Origin: Rostrohypoxylon terebratum
Lineage: Eukaryota > Ascomycota > Sordariomycetes > Xylariales > Hypoxylaceae
Assembly: GCA_022497145.1 (NCBI GenBank)
Contig: MU385909.1
Location: 124,001 to 188,000, forward strand
Length of the DNA: 64,000 bases
Reading direction: 5' to 3'
The notes beneath the pieces were generated by a model, which was not told the origin of the DNA, ran no database searches, and saw nothing but the letters and a program-made list of their open reading frames with translations. This document shows positions 54,001 to 64,000 of the stretch, one piece after another (within the stretch, counting starts at the first letter, position 1; each line of letters begins with the position of its first letter). The position numbers and the translations under genes are program-made.

Positions 54001-54612
54001 CCGCTTCTTGGACTTCTTGTCTTTCTTGCGGCCGTACTGTTCCCAGCTAGGTGATTGGCATATGGATGACTGATCGGAAGAATCGCCGTCGTCGTCCTCC
54101 TCCTCAGGACTCGTGAATGTCACCGTCTTAGTGCGCTCCTCCTTCGACGGAAACTCCCCGGAAATTCCATCCGTGCCCGCAGCAAGGCCCTCGGTTGGTT
54201 CTGGCGGTATAGATATCGAAAGAGCAGGTAAGGCAGAGCTCCGCCGCACGGCTTTCATTATTTGTGTTTGGTGTGAAAGCGGAGGATGTCCGCTCGCACG
54301 CCGAGCCTTAAAGGGTTTAACTGCCTGGGCGGAGGGAGAAGTTGTACTTGGCGATGTGATCGTCGCGGGGTCATGACCATGGATGCGTTGCATCTGTGAG
54401 ATTTAAGATGTGAGTAGGCGGCGTATTAATGGTGGATGAGAGCGGAGGGGCAGAAGGGGGAAAGGGCAAAAATAGCGTGTCTGAAAATGGACCGAAAGGA
54501 AGGTTGCATGCCGAGATTTGCATACCTTGTACATTTTCTCCAGCTCGAGCATCCGCAAGAAGGTATCAGTCCTTGACGGACGGTCTGGGTCTGACTTCTG
54601 TACCTTTGGCAT
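51046..54612 (-). CDS. large disordered protein with conserved Cys-rich C-terminus
   Basis: Two exons on the minus strand: 54612-54526 (MPKVQKSDPDRPSRTDTFLR..., 29 codons) and 54393-51046, with a 132-nt intron (GTATGC..CACAG); 1144 aa. Most of it is polar and disordered: Ser, Pro, Arg and Lys rich, with KKDKKSKKRETGESKKSKED near residue 170 and many SP/TP and RSxS sites. The only well-ordered part is the last 90 residues. These contain LAKMLVECCNCKFFHDMPS, then YECMAKPD, LLGVSATITTMVKCPWCAHG, then TTQCCSGYAAVVYLKEKLHG. The CC-x-C, CPWC and QCC groups look like a zinc-binding module. I know of no function. It looks like a conserved filamentous-fungal family. Confidence 0.78.
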
Positions 54613-57600
54613 ATTGAGGATTACGCGTCAACTGGTATACTCGTATGTAGCAGAGGTAAATCTCAATAATTATTTTGGGTTAACAATTCGGTCGCTAGGT
54701 ATATTGACCAGGTAGATCAGAAGACGCAAGCGCAGAAGCAGGCGCACACTGGCAAAAAGGGCCGGGTCGCCGGGGTAGAGATGCACCACGTTTGGTAAGA
54801 GAATAAGCCAACTGGATACTGCTATTTCTGGTCGGTCTCTCTAAACGATATGAGGTCCGGCAGCAGTAAAAACTGCACGTTGAGGTAGGGGTGGGATGTG
54901 AAAGGCTGAATATATTCTCTTCGTCTTGGCTTCCAGATGCGTATGTCCGTATAGCCGGGTTCCTGTCTGGGGTCCGGGACTTGATGCTGGTAGCACCAAA
55001 ATTTGACAGGGTCAGTTCGACTATCCGTCTAATGTGGTTCTCACTTAGCAGAAGCCTAGAAGTGCATTAAGTAAGCTTTCGATATGATGTCGGCAACGAG
55101 AGACATTAGTTAGGCGGTTTTAGGTATCACGATGGTAAAGCTTGGTGGTTTTCGTGACTAACGAGCGAGCGTACTGTTTTCTTAATTGTCGTGGGGGGGT
55201 AAAAGTTGACGGATTATATCGGATTGAATTAGATTAGATAGATACAATGGCGTCTCGTATTAAACAATGGAGAGATACGTAGCAAACATTCTAGTAACGA
55301 ACGACTGAAATAATGAACATTTGAATATGCTAATTGCTGGTTAAGAAATAGGTAAGAATTGTAAGACCTTAGAAAAAAGGGAGAGAAAATAATAGGTAAG
55401 TTTTTTTTAAAAGAAAGATTTGTATGGTGACAGGAACGTGGAGGCGTTTGTCTTCTATCTTTGGTTGCTTTCCATTTTACTCACAGGCCATGAGTTAGAG
55501 ACATTGTATGCAGGTTGCCAACCGAAGACAGTGAAGAAACCAGAAGAAACAGGTAAAAGGTACTAGGTAAAAAGAACAGGGAGTACCAGGTATCGTGGAT
55601 CCTCTGATCGACACGAGATACACGAGATTGGAAAGAGGAAACAGTCAATCGGAGTTGACAAGTCAACTACGTAAACTTTAGTTCCCTTAGTTCCCAATTG
55701 ATCAGACTGATGTTTCCTAATGATTGGACTTCAGTTGAACAGCAGTTGCTGCCAAAAACAGAAAACTGTCGGCTTTAGGGCTGCTGGAACTGTTAGGTTA
55801 TGGGGTTTACGGGTCGGGGCGACAGGGATTGCACTGCCCTATGGGTCTCCGTCTGCTAGACTTAACTCTATCCAATGTGGATATGCTCCACTACATCTGT
55901 ACCTGCCTACCTTCAGTTGCACCTTTATAATTCCAACTCGGCGGTGCTTACCTAGAAATGAGAATTTATCATACGGTGCACACTACCTAGTACGTTACCA
56001 GAAGATGGAATTGTACTGGCCTTTGGCTACACCCATCAGTTGGTACGTTATACCAATGAAGATGCTCTTACATGTAAATACGCAGGTGGCAAATGTAATG
56101 CCCAATGGGTTGTGAGAGAAATCATATCCTACGTCCGACAAGTACATAACTATTCCCACTAGTAGTACCACAACTAAATGAATATAGTATTATATTTAGA
56201 ATCAAAAAACATCATGACATCCGAGAAGCTCAAAATCGAAATCGTTAATCCATGTTAGTCTCATCTTACATTTTGTGACGAGAATAATGCATATATCAAA
56301 GATTCAAGGTGACTTTGTGAAGACGTTACTAGGTACTAACAGTGATAATGTGGAATCAGATGATTAAGTCAGATATGGATGTTTGGCTCGGATGAAGAAA
56401 GATTCAAAGAGAAAGAACCTTGCAATCGCCAATAATTTGTACGACTGTATGATTAGCGGAAGCTAGATGCTGTCTTTTTAAGGTAGGTACTTACTGGGTA
56501 GGATGTAGGTACATATATTTGCATACAGGTGACATTAGCGCTTCATAGTGTTAGCGTATAGTTTCTTTTTAGCGGCTACTTCCAGAGACAGAATTCACAT
56601 CCATGGGTCTCATTGGACGGAAGCTACGTGCTGTGCTATACCTTACATCAAATTGCCCAGCTGAAAAGTGAAATATTACGGGCTTTCCAAGTTTTTGGTA
56701 ACTCTGGAGTTTGTACGTAGTAGTATTCCTCCCGCAAATTTTGCAAATTCTTTATACGACACTTTAGATCTGTTGAGGTTGAGATATTTAATTACATTGT
56801 CTCGCATATTTGTTTGTTCCGAGAAGCAAGGCAGTTAATTCTTCAATTCTTACCTACCTATCTTCTAATTATGTACCTGTTTCCTCCGCTAAAAGCATTG
56901 CCGTTAAATCTCGAGGTTCAGGCTGGTTTAGAATGAGGGGCCCCATTCGTCGCTATTCGCATTTCAGGCCATGATCGACAAACCCTTTCTTGTATTAGTA
57001 AAGAATAAACAAAATAATAAAGATTCATCCGGAGGTGCCAAGATCATTCCCCAGTTCGGGCATCTTACCGAAAAAAAAAAGATAATCCATCCATCCATCA
57101 CGATGCGACGCACGCGATTCCATCTCATCGGAACGGTGTTATCCTCTTTAACCGGTTGGAATAGCCGTTTGACGCCTCTTCATCTGCTCTAACTTTCTAC
57201 TAGTATTAATTATTTTTCGATTAATTTTTGCTTTGCCTTCCACCAACCCTCCAACTCCGCATTTTGCCACGCCTGTCAATAATGGACTACATGTGCTTGC
57301 ACGCAATGCAACCAAGAGATGGCAACAGACCCGGAACATCGAATCTGGGCACGGCTAGAAGCCGACGATGCCACGCGGAAACTGTCAGCCTCTCCCTACG
57401 AAACGACGCGCAAGCAGTCCACAAGAGCTACTACTCTGTATATTCCCAGGGATTTAAAAGGGCTCATGTTTTAATTACTGTATGAGGCCTTGAGCTGATC
57501 TTGTTCTAGAACGGCATATTTTTTATGTTTCCCGATGTCGTGATCCTCGTCGAGAGCTTATTGTGTTACGCTGACCGCTTCGATGTCTTGCCTGGGCAAG

Positions 57601-58217
57601 ATCTGACGACATCGGAGATATTCTAACCGTGGGTTGCCTATGTACGTAGGTACATATTACCTAGGAGAAATAAAATCCAGCCAACATTCGACTGTGAATG
57701 AGCTGGATCGGTCGGATGATGGAGCGATTTGATCAATTCCTGCATTCCTGCACTTGGCAGCAGCTGCATCAAAGCGTTAAAAAATCGCTTTTGCTACGGT
57801 GAGCCTCATCTCGTATTTCTATTTCTGGGTCCTTGGTTTTTCAGCCACCATCGGCATTATCCCTGTCCACGACTAAGGGGAGAGCGGCTATTCGACGCGA
57901 TATATGCACGCTTATGTATTGTGCTCCATAAGCAGCCGTAGGAACATTTTGTATCGATCACGCCGGGTTCTGGTCCGATCCATAATATACAGAACTACAT
58001 CGAGATTCGATGCCACTTCTGTAGCTAGGGACTTTGGTTTGAATGCAGATTTTATTTGCTACCTACAGCCTGCAGGACGTCAGTTCTCAAAGGGTATCTC
58101 CGAGGTATCCGACAATGCGTTTCCCAATTCCAAGGCACCGAAGACCGAAGAACCGCCACTAAACACCATGCAAGGCGAATAAAATAGGATTACTCTTTGA
58201 CTCCACAAAATCGCACG
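54613..58217. other. gene-poor region, 3.6 kb
   Basis: No supported gene. Frames up to 132 codons (55720-56115) show no motif. It is AT-rich with scattered TAGGTA-type strings, and pyrimidine-rich at 57230-57260. The end near 58200 includes the 3' flank of the esterase gene. Confidence 0.6.
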
Positions 58218-59918
58218 TCACGGCTCTTGCCGGGTCGGACTAATATGCATCCAAACCTCACTTCCAGGCGCATAGTTCGCCAATCCTATTAATGGTTTCC
58301 CCTTTACGTCGGTAGCAACCGTTGATGCCCTAGATCTTCGCCAAATCCAATGGGTAGCTCTGAGCCTCAATTCATTGGGTATCCGAAGACGAGAGGCTGT
58401 CCACTTATCATTAGGTCGGTGCTCGACTGGTAGCTTGTCCGCGATGTGTATTTTTGTTTTAAGGATCCCTTCATTGACCCAGGAATTCCTCGTAATAGAC
58501 TGGGGAGGCAGTACTCGACTTAGGAACTCCAACGAAGAATTCGCAGTTAGATATACGGCCCGTCTCGGATGAACCATCGTTTTCATGAATATCGACATCC
58601 ACATTGGATATAGTATAGCAAAATCAGTCTGGGATAGATGAGTGGACCCCTTGATGGTCATCATCCAACATGAGGCACCTCCATCCTTTGTTTCTTTGGC
58701 AATATCGTTTAAAGCCTTAAAATTTTCCGGCCAATGCATGAAGGCTTCTGAATTGACTGCTAGGAGAGGTTTGCGCAGCGATTGATGAGTCATTTCTCCC
58801 GATTTTGGTGTCGCTTGTCCCCACGTATCGAGCAGGATGCCTTGGCCAATATAGGGGAAACGGTCACTCTGACGAATGATTTCAACCGTTGTTGCTCCGC
58901 CGAAAGAATGACCCATTGCCGTGACGTTTTCTAACTGGAGTCTACCTTCCCAGTCGGGCCAATCGACACCTTCTAGCCCCTTAGAACTCGATCCAGCATT
59001 GCCCTTCTTCCTCAGATTATTCTCATAAACCCAGCTCCCCCGTCCATTGTTAAGAAGTTCTAGAACGTAATAGGCCTCTTCGATCTCAGACATACGCATT
59101 TCAATTTGAGCGTGCCTCAATTCAGTGTCTACGCCTCGAGCATTATGTGGAGAGGTATCTTGAGCATTGTCTCGAGGGAAGATATAGTCAACCTTGTAAT
59201 AACCTTTGGGGTTCGGGTCGTTAATTTTTGGGTCTGAAGCCAACTTTCCACAGGGCGGTATATTAACATAAGAACGCGCGCCACTGCCATCTCGATGTTC
59301 CACCGCAACGACAATGAAACCGTTACTGGCCATCTCCCCACATATCGCGCTGTAACACGTTCGGGAACCCCCTAATCCATGGCTAAAGAGTATAACTGGG
59401 AATTTTGTTTTTTGCCCGTCTTCTTCCGTCAGCGTATCTTGACTGTGGGCGCTCGAGGAGAAGCGAGGCGGCGCGTCAGCGTGGGAACCGGCAAGCTTGG
59501 CATTTCGAAAAGCGGGAAGCTTGGTAAACATGGTCGTAGCCGCAATATATGCGGTAACAGGTAAATGCGGCACGCTAAAGAACTTTGCGTACCCTTTACT
59601 AGTCAAAGCGCGCGGTCTCGGTAACCACGTGGCTTTAGATGGCTTCTTCCCCTTGTCAGATGCGTAAGACGAAGCGTCGCAGGGGTAGAAAACGGAGAAT
59701 AGGACTGTGTCCATCCGTAACGCATGCATATGGTTTCGCTTGATGCGTGAAAACGTCCGCGGCTCGCGTACCGGCACCTCGATCTCCATCACGCCCACGC
59801 TGTACGGGCCGACATAATCTGGCAGCGCGTGGAACAGATGTTCCCTAAACGTACGTGGTGGACTTCGGCCTGGCTTTTGCCGTTGATTTCCGGCATCTTG
59901 AGGTTCTTCGGTTTCCAT
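58218..59918 (-). CDS. PAF-acetylhydrolase-like alpha/beta esterase
   Basis: Single exon, 566 aa. The N-terminal YVGPYSVGVMEIEVPV is typical of the plasma/type II PAF-AH family. The oxyanion segment FPVILFSHGLGGSRTCYS comes before the nucleophile motif GHSFGG (Ser338). The likely acid is Asp364 (ILLDTWGQA) and the likely base His427 (KGSTHLSQTDF), so the triad looks complete. No signal peptide is present, pointing to a cytosolic or peripheral enzyme as in the intracellular type II group. The C-terminal 100 residues are basic and less conserved. Family members remove short or oxidised acyl chains at the sn-2 position of phospholipids. The length is greater than the roughly 400-aa animal enzymes. 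Confidence 0.9.
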   Translation of the reverse strand: METEEPQDAGNQRQKPGRSPPRTFREHLFHALPDYVGPYSVGVMEIEVPVREPRTFSRIKRNHMHALRMDTVLFSVFYPCDASSYASDKGKKPSKATWLPRPRALTSKGYAKFFSVPHLPVTAYIAATTMFTKLPAFRNAKLAGSHADAPPRFSSSAHSQDTLTEEDGQKTKFPVILFSHGLGGSRTCYSAICGEMASNGFIVVAVEHRDGSGARSYVNIPPCGKLASDPKINDPNPKGYYKVDYIFPRDNAQDTSPHNARGVDTELRHAQIEMRMSEIEEAYYVLELLNNGRGSWVYENNLRKKGNAGSSSKGLEGVDWPDWEGRLQLENVTAMGHSFGGATTVEIIRQSDRFPYIGQGILLDTWGQATPKSGEMTHQSLRKPLLAVNSEAFMHWPENFKALNDIAKETKDGGASCWMMTIKGSTHLSQTDFAILYPMWMSIFMKTMVHPRRAVYLTANSSLEFLSRVLPPQSITRNSWVNEGILKTKIHIADKLPVEHRPNDKWTASRLRIPNELRLRATHWIWRRSRASTVATDVKGKPLIGLANYAPGSEVWMHISPTRQEP

Positions 59919-62900
59919 CCTGATGCGTAAGTGATACTGACAATTGGTACGCCGAAGGTGGCATGCCCCTTGTAGTTAGCTCGATGGAATCAATAGCAAA
60001 GTGTCAAGACGAATTTAATTTATGTTTCAACGTTGAGGACTTAGCAAAGAGAAAACACCAAATACAGACTGAACTTCAAACATTATTAAGTAAAGTTCAA
60101 CAGTCACGTCAATACAAAATTTACTCATAGTACAATGACGATGACGATGAACTCCGGACTGCTCGGACGTTTAGCTCCGCCACAGAAGCTTTGATACTGA
60201 CGTCATATATGTAGGCAAGACCAGTCACCTTACATGAAAATTTTAGAAGCTGCGTCCTGTCTCATGATTTCAATTCAGACGAACTATAAGATGATCGCAT
60301 CTCCAAAATTTTCTAGCAATATAGCATTGTTTTCAAGGAGATGCCCTTCATCTCATGATGGCTGTAGTTCTCGAGCATTCATCACCACATCTTCGTGATA
60401 TCACTCATTGAGCTAAACGCTGGAGTTTTTCTCGTCCCTTCTACAATATCATACTATTGCATTATTGGTGGATAAATATCCTGATCTAACCTTATTGACC
60501 GGTGCGACGGCCGTTCCTGCATCTTCATGTGCCTGGCTAGCCAAACGTTATTTTCGACTGTTACGGTTTCCTTAATCGCACATCAAAACCCGAGCTTGTG
60601 GTCCGTCCACAGATTTAAGACTTTAAGTTACGACAAACGTGCTCGTCCAACTCAAATAGGACAACATCTAGTGTTAAACCGCATATTATAAGCATATCCT
60701 TTTACATGATCGAAATTTCAGCTCATTCACTCACTGCCTGTTGAATACGCTACCTAATAAGTCTTTCATACGTACTCAACAGACCATCATCTCAATGGAC
60801 TAATTAACAAGTATCTATAAATATTAGGGTTTTTATAAACCCGGCCTCATACTGAAAGGGGATTGACAAACCTTTTTGTCGGATTTCGTGTAAATCCAGC
60901 TCACATGAAAACCGACAGACAAAAGCTTCTTTCCAGTCATCCCGGCGCCTCTCTCTCGCTTAGCAAACCCACCTTGCGGCTGGATAAATCCTCCTAGATG
61001 TAACGCTAATTGCTCCCGCATTCCCTTCCCCAGACCCGTAGGATTGGCCGCCAAACCACCCACGCCCCCCTACAACTAACTACCTAGTAGCCTGGTAAAG
61101 CAAGGTCCTGGGGGAAGGGAAAAGTACCGTGCCAGGGCATCACATAATACCCCGGATCTGCATTTTAACCTGCCACGAGACTCTAGGGGGGAAAAAAAGC
61201 GAGAGGGAGGGAAAGAAAAATTAGACGAGTCATTTCGTCAATCGGCAGGCTGATGTCGGCAATCATCGTGTAACCTCTGGTAGAAACCAATTAGCAAGCA
61301 CCCCAGCGTCCAGCTCCTCCCCCTCGCACGTGGGATTCGCGCGCGAACCGCCCGATGCCAAGATCCAGATCGCTCCTCCTACCATGTCTCGCATCTGCGA
61401 AAGCGCAGACGTTGGACCGCTGCCCATGTGTGTGTGGTGTATATGGAATCGCGGGATCCGGCCCCAGGGCCTCGTCGGTCGCATGTCGGCGCGTGGCCCG
61501 GATGGCGGTTTTAGCCGGCTTCGCGTATGCGCGGTACGTAGGTAGCGCTCGTTCGCGGAAGCGTGGCTGGCCAGGTGTCTACATCAGATGCCACATAGAC
61601 GGCATACCCATTAGCTAATAGCTAACTGCTTCTGTCGACAGTAGGGAAAAGTCTTGATTTTCCTGACTCAGAATCCCCATCTTATTACCAGTTTTTTAGC
61701 AAGCAGACTAGCGAACTGGCAATTATGGGTTGACGAGAAGCGCCTTGTGCCACGGCATTTATTGAGTTTTTGACTGTGCTTCCTTGGACAGGTGTGAAGC
61801 CCGAAGCGCGCAGGCAGCTGAGCCGGTATCTCGCGATTTGGGGACGAACAAACGTCTTGTTGTCTCGGGGCTCGGCACATATGCTGATTATCTTGCTTTT
61901 TTTTCTTCCTCGTCCGCCAAAAAATTATCAGGTGCTATGGTCGTGTTCAGCGATGCTACCACGAGAGACCCGGAAATTGCCAATGGCGCGCCGCCATCGC
62001 GCGCGTAGGTAATAAGCATAAAACGATGCCGCTTAGAGGTAGCAGTGGGAGTCCTAAAATGGCTGGGCAGCTCGCCTCGTGTCCGGATGCACCCGTCTTG
62101 GGGCCTTGGGCTTCACAGGCTCTGGACCGAGTGTGGCGCCGGTGGTATTTCTCGATGTCCTGCGTCCGTGTTTCGTTCCATCGAGTACGTAAAAGCAAAT
62201 CCCTCGCGCCTAGGTACCCGGAATCACCTCATTTCTATATATCGTCTGTCATGTCGGTGGTGCAGCGATTTCTAGCCGCGGCCTAGGAAGCGAAATTGCG
62301 CTGACGCGTGCTGTTCACTCTCTCCTCTTGGATCGGCTGAATTTTCTCGCGCGCCAAAGTCTAGAAGCTTTGTGTGCTCGCACGCTATACACAGCGGTAA
62401 GCAGTAGGGATTGATACGCTGCGCATATGCGAGTAAGATGGCCATGCGTCTTTGCTATTTCTGTCATCGCGATGTCCTTGTGTGCCCACGTGTGCTTTCG
62501 TGAGGCTCTCCGCGAGTTGCTTACTTGGTTTGGGGGTCAGGCCGTAAATGGCCTTTATTAACGCAACTGTCGGCCTGACCAACCTCAATATACGCGGATC
62601 GAGGTTGCCGAGGAATTGGAGGAGATGATGAGATTGCCTGACCGAGTGGACTAAAACATGACGATGGTATCACTTTTGTCATCGCTTGCAAAGACGCCGG
62701 TGAAGATAATTAGTCATTCACAGTTAGATCAATATATTGATTGAGCAAATGGCATCACAAAGAAAGAGATCGTGCTTCGGGACGAAATTGCGAACTTCGA
62801 GATTACACCAATCACTCAAGCCATAATGGCATGTGAAATGAGCTTTTCCCCGTGATCAATCCAATACCATTAACTAGAATATACTGGGGTGGTCTAGATC

Positions 62901-63048
62901 TCTCCGCAATTTCAGAAACAAGTCTAGTCCGTCTCTTCCTAGAGGAGTCTGTCTACCAGTCCAATTCGCAACAGCAAGCCGACGCCCTCGCTTTCGCGCC
63001 TTCACCAACATCAGTTCGTCTATGACCATATGCCCGCTCACTAGACGC
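59919..63048. other. gene-poor region, 3.1 kb
   Basis: No secure gene. 60000-60830 is AT-rich. From about 61250 to 62600 base composition turns GC-richer and two adjacent plus frames (61784-62008 and 62045-62275) look protein-like in part, e.g. LVVSGLGTYADYLAFF and GLHRLWTECGAGGISR. I cannot join them or name a family. They may be gene relics. Confidence 0.5.
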
Positions 63049-64000
63049 TTAAAACTTGTAAACCTGATCCTTCGAGTAGCCCAACTCCTTCAGAATACCG
63101 GAAAGCTCGCCCTGATCCGTCGGGCTAACCTTGGTGCCAGAAATGGCCTTGTACAAGCCTGGGGGACCGCAGACGAAGACCTTGATGTTCTCGCTCTTGG
63201 GTTCGGGGAGCACGGTCTTCAGGAGGTCCTTGGTGATGTAGCCCTTGGCGCCAACCCATTCCTTGGGCGGGTTGTCGAGGACGTAGAAGGCGCGGAAGCG
63301 CTGGGGGTAGGTGTTTTCGAGATGCTCGAATTCCTTCTTCAACAGGATATCCTCCTCAGATACGTTGCCGAAGATGAGCGTCACCTTGGTCTTGTCCTCG
63401 GGGTTCTTGAAGATGGTGCGCGCGAGCTGGTACATGGGCGTGATGCCCGTGCCGCCGGCGACTAGCGCGATGTGCTCGTGCTTGTTGGGCGTCCACTGGT
63501 ATTTGGGCAGCGGGCCCTTGAAGTCGAGGCGCTGGCCGGGTACCATGTCGTGCAGATGTGTGGACATGGGGCCGTTAGGGTATTTCTTGACGATCAACTC
63601 AATAAGACCCTTGGTATCTGTAGAACCCCGCATTAGCCACAGAATTTTCTCAGCTTTGAAATAGCAACTTGCCCTCGTCGCTTGTGGGAGTGTATGGTCG
63701 TAGGACCGGCTTCTGTCCTTCATTTTGGTATTTCGTGAGAAGCGCACTGGCTACGGTCATACCCGAGACCTGGTCCGCCTCTGGTAATTCGAAGATGAAC
63801 TTCTTGGTATTGTGGTTGATGATTTGGACATCCTTCAATAGCAGGGAGATGAAGCCCTGGTCGCCGCCAGTGAATGCCTTCTTCGGTGGGCCGCTCACAG
63901 CTTCCTTGGCCTTGGCCGCGGCCGAGTCTACCTTGGATGACCCCGCAAGGAAGTAGTAGCCAGCGCCTGCAACGCCGACGGCGCCTAAGCCATAGAGGAG
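63049..64000 (-). CDS. mcr1: NADH-cytochrome b5 reductase MCR1 (5' part outside the window)
   Basis: Exons >64000-63673 and 63617-63049 on the minus strand; the visible part is about 299 aa. The visible N-terminus is a membrane segment (LYGLGAVGVAGAGYYFLAG) and a spacer rich in Ala and Lys, as in mitochondrial Mcr1. FAD-binding RPYTPTSDE and GPMSTHLHDMVPG come next, then the NADH-binding GGTGITPMYQLA and VCGPPGLYKAISG, ending KELGYSKDQVYKF. The enzyme passes electrons from NADH to cytochrome b5 or erythroascorbyl radicals at the mitochondrial surface. The intron 63618-63672 (55 nt) begins GCAAGT, not GT. Only this GC donor restores DEDTKGLIELIV, so it is a GC-AG intron, with a GCTAATG branch. 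Confidence 0.93.

Noticed and set aside
55720..56115. 131-aa frame
   Set aside because: Random-looking translation; no motif or leader signal.
1..64000. CRISPR arrays, transposases, rRNA genes, bacterial-style operons
   Set aside because: None seen by eye; repeats present are simple-sequence types only. A 5S rRNA signature was looked for and not found.

Overview
This is a nuclear chromosome segment of a filamentous ascomycete (Pezizomycotina). A Sordariomycete is likely, but the sequence alone does not prove it. The evidence is short GT-AG introns (mostly 48-80 nt) with CTAAC/CTAAT branch points, Zn2Cys6 regulators, a HET-domain protein, a stand-alone LigD-type phosphoesterase, an intron-containing tRNA-Leu, and long gene-poor stretches rich in microsatellites. 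No operons, CRISPR arrays or recognisable transposon ORFs were seen. All gene models below were built by hand-splicing conserved reading frames, with phase checked across each junction.

Layout. 0-7 kb: 3' end of the U5 snRNP GTPase gene (snu114 type), a 3.9 kb gene-poor stretch, then the Fe-S targeting gene cia2. 7-12.4 kb: gene-poor. 12.4-15.5 kb: an eight-exon Zn2Cys6 regulator resembling CLR-1/ClrA, with more than 5 kb of upstream space. 15.5-20.4 kb: gene-poor with a microsatellite cluster. 20.4-24.2 kb: a 1250-aa nuclear BRCT protein. 25.9-27.7 kb: HET-domain gene. 29.4-30.8 kb: secreted Ser/Ala-rich protein. 31.6-33.6 kb: RNase P/MRP subunit rpp1, divergent from a small zinc-ribbon protein.

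34-40.2 kb is the most unusual stretch. It holds a Baeyer-Villiger-type flavin monooxygenase with a nonsense codon and a lost Rossmann glycine (both explainable by CpA-to-TpA changes), a tRNA-Val, an intact YjlB-like cupin, and a Zn2Cys6/fungal-trans regulator broken by a frameshift and a stop. This looks like a small accessory metabolic module in decay.

41-50.2 kb: an N-terminally anchored thioredoxin with a WCPPC active site, a Ser-rich disordered protein, a probably mitochondrial NYN nuclease with an embedded zinc finger, tRNA-Leu(CAG), a LigD 3'-phosphoesterase-like protein, and a SnoaL-like gene divergent from an EasG/NmrA-like reductase. 51-54.6 kb: a large disordered protein with a conserved Cys-rich C-terminus. 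58.2-59.9 kb: a PAF-acetylhydrolase-like esterase. 63.0-64 kb: the NADH-cytochrome b5 reductase gene mcr1 (N-terminus outside the window), with a GC-AG intron.

Most genes are independent housekeeping or regulatory units. The only groupings with possible functional meaning are the decaying monooxygenase-cupin-regulator module and the divergent SnoaL-like/EasG-like pair.
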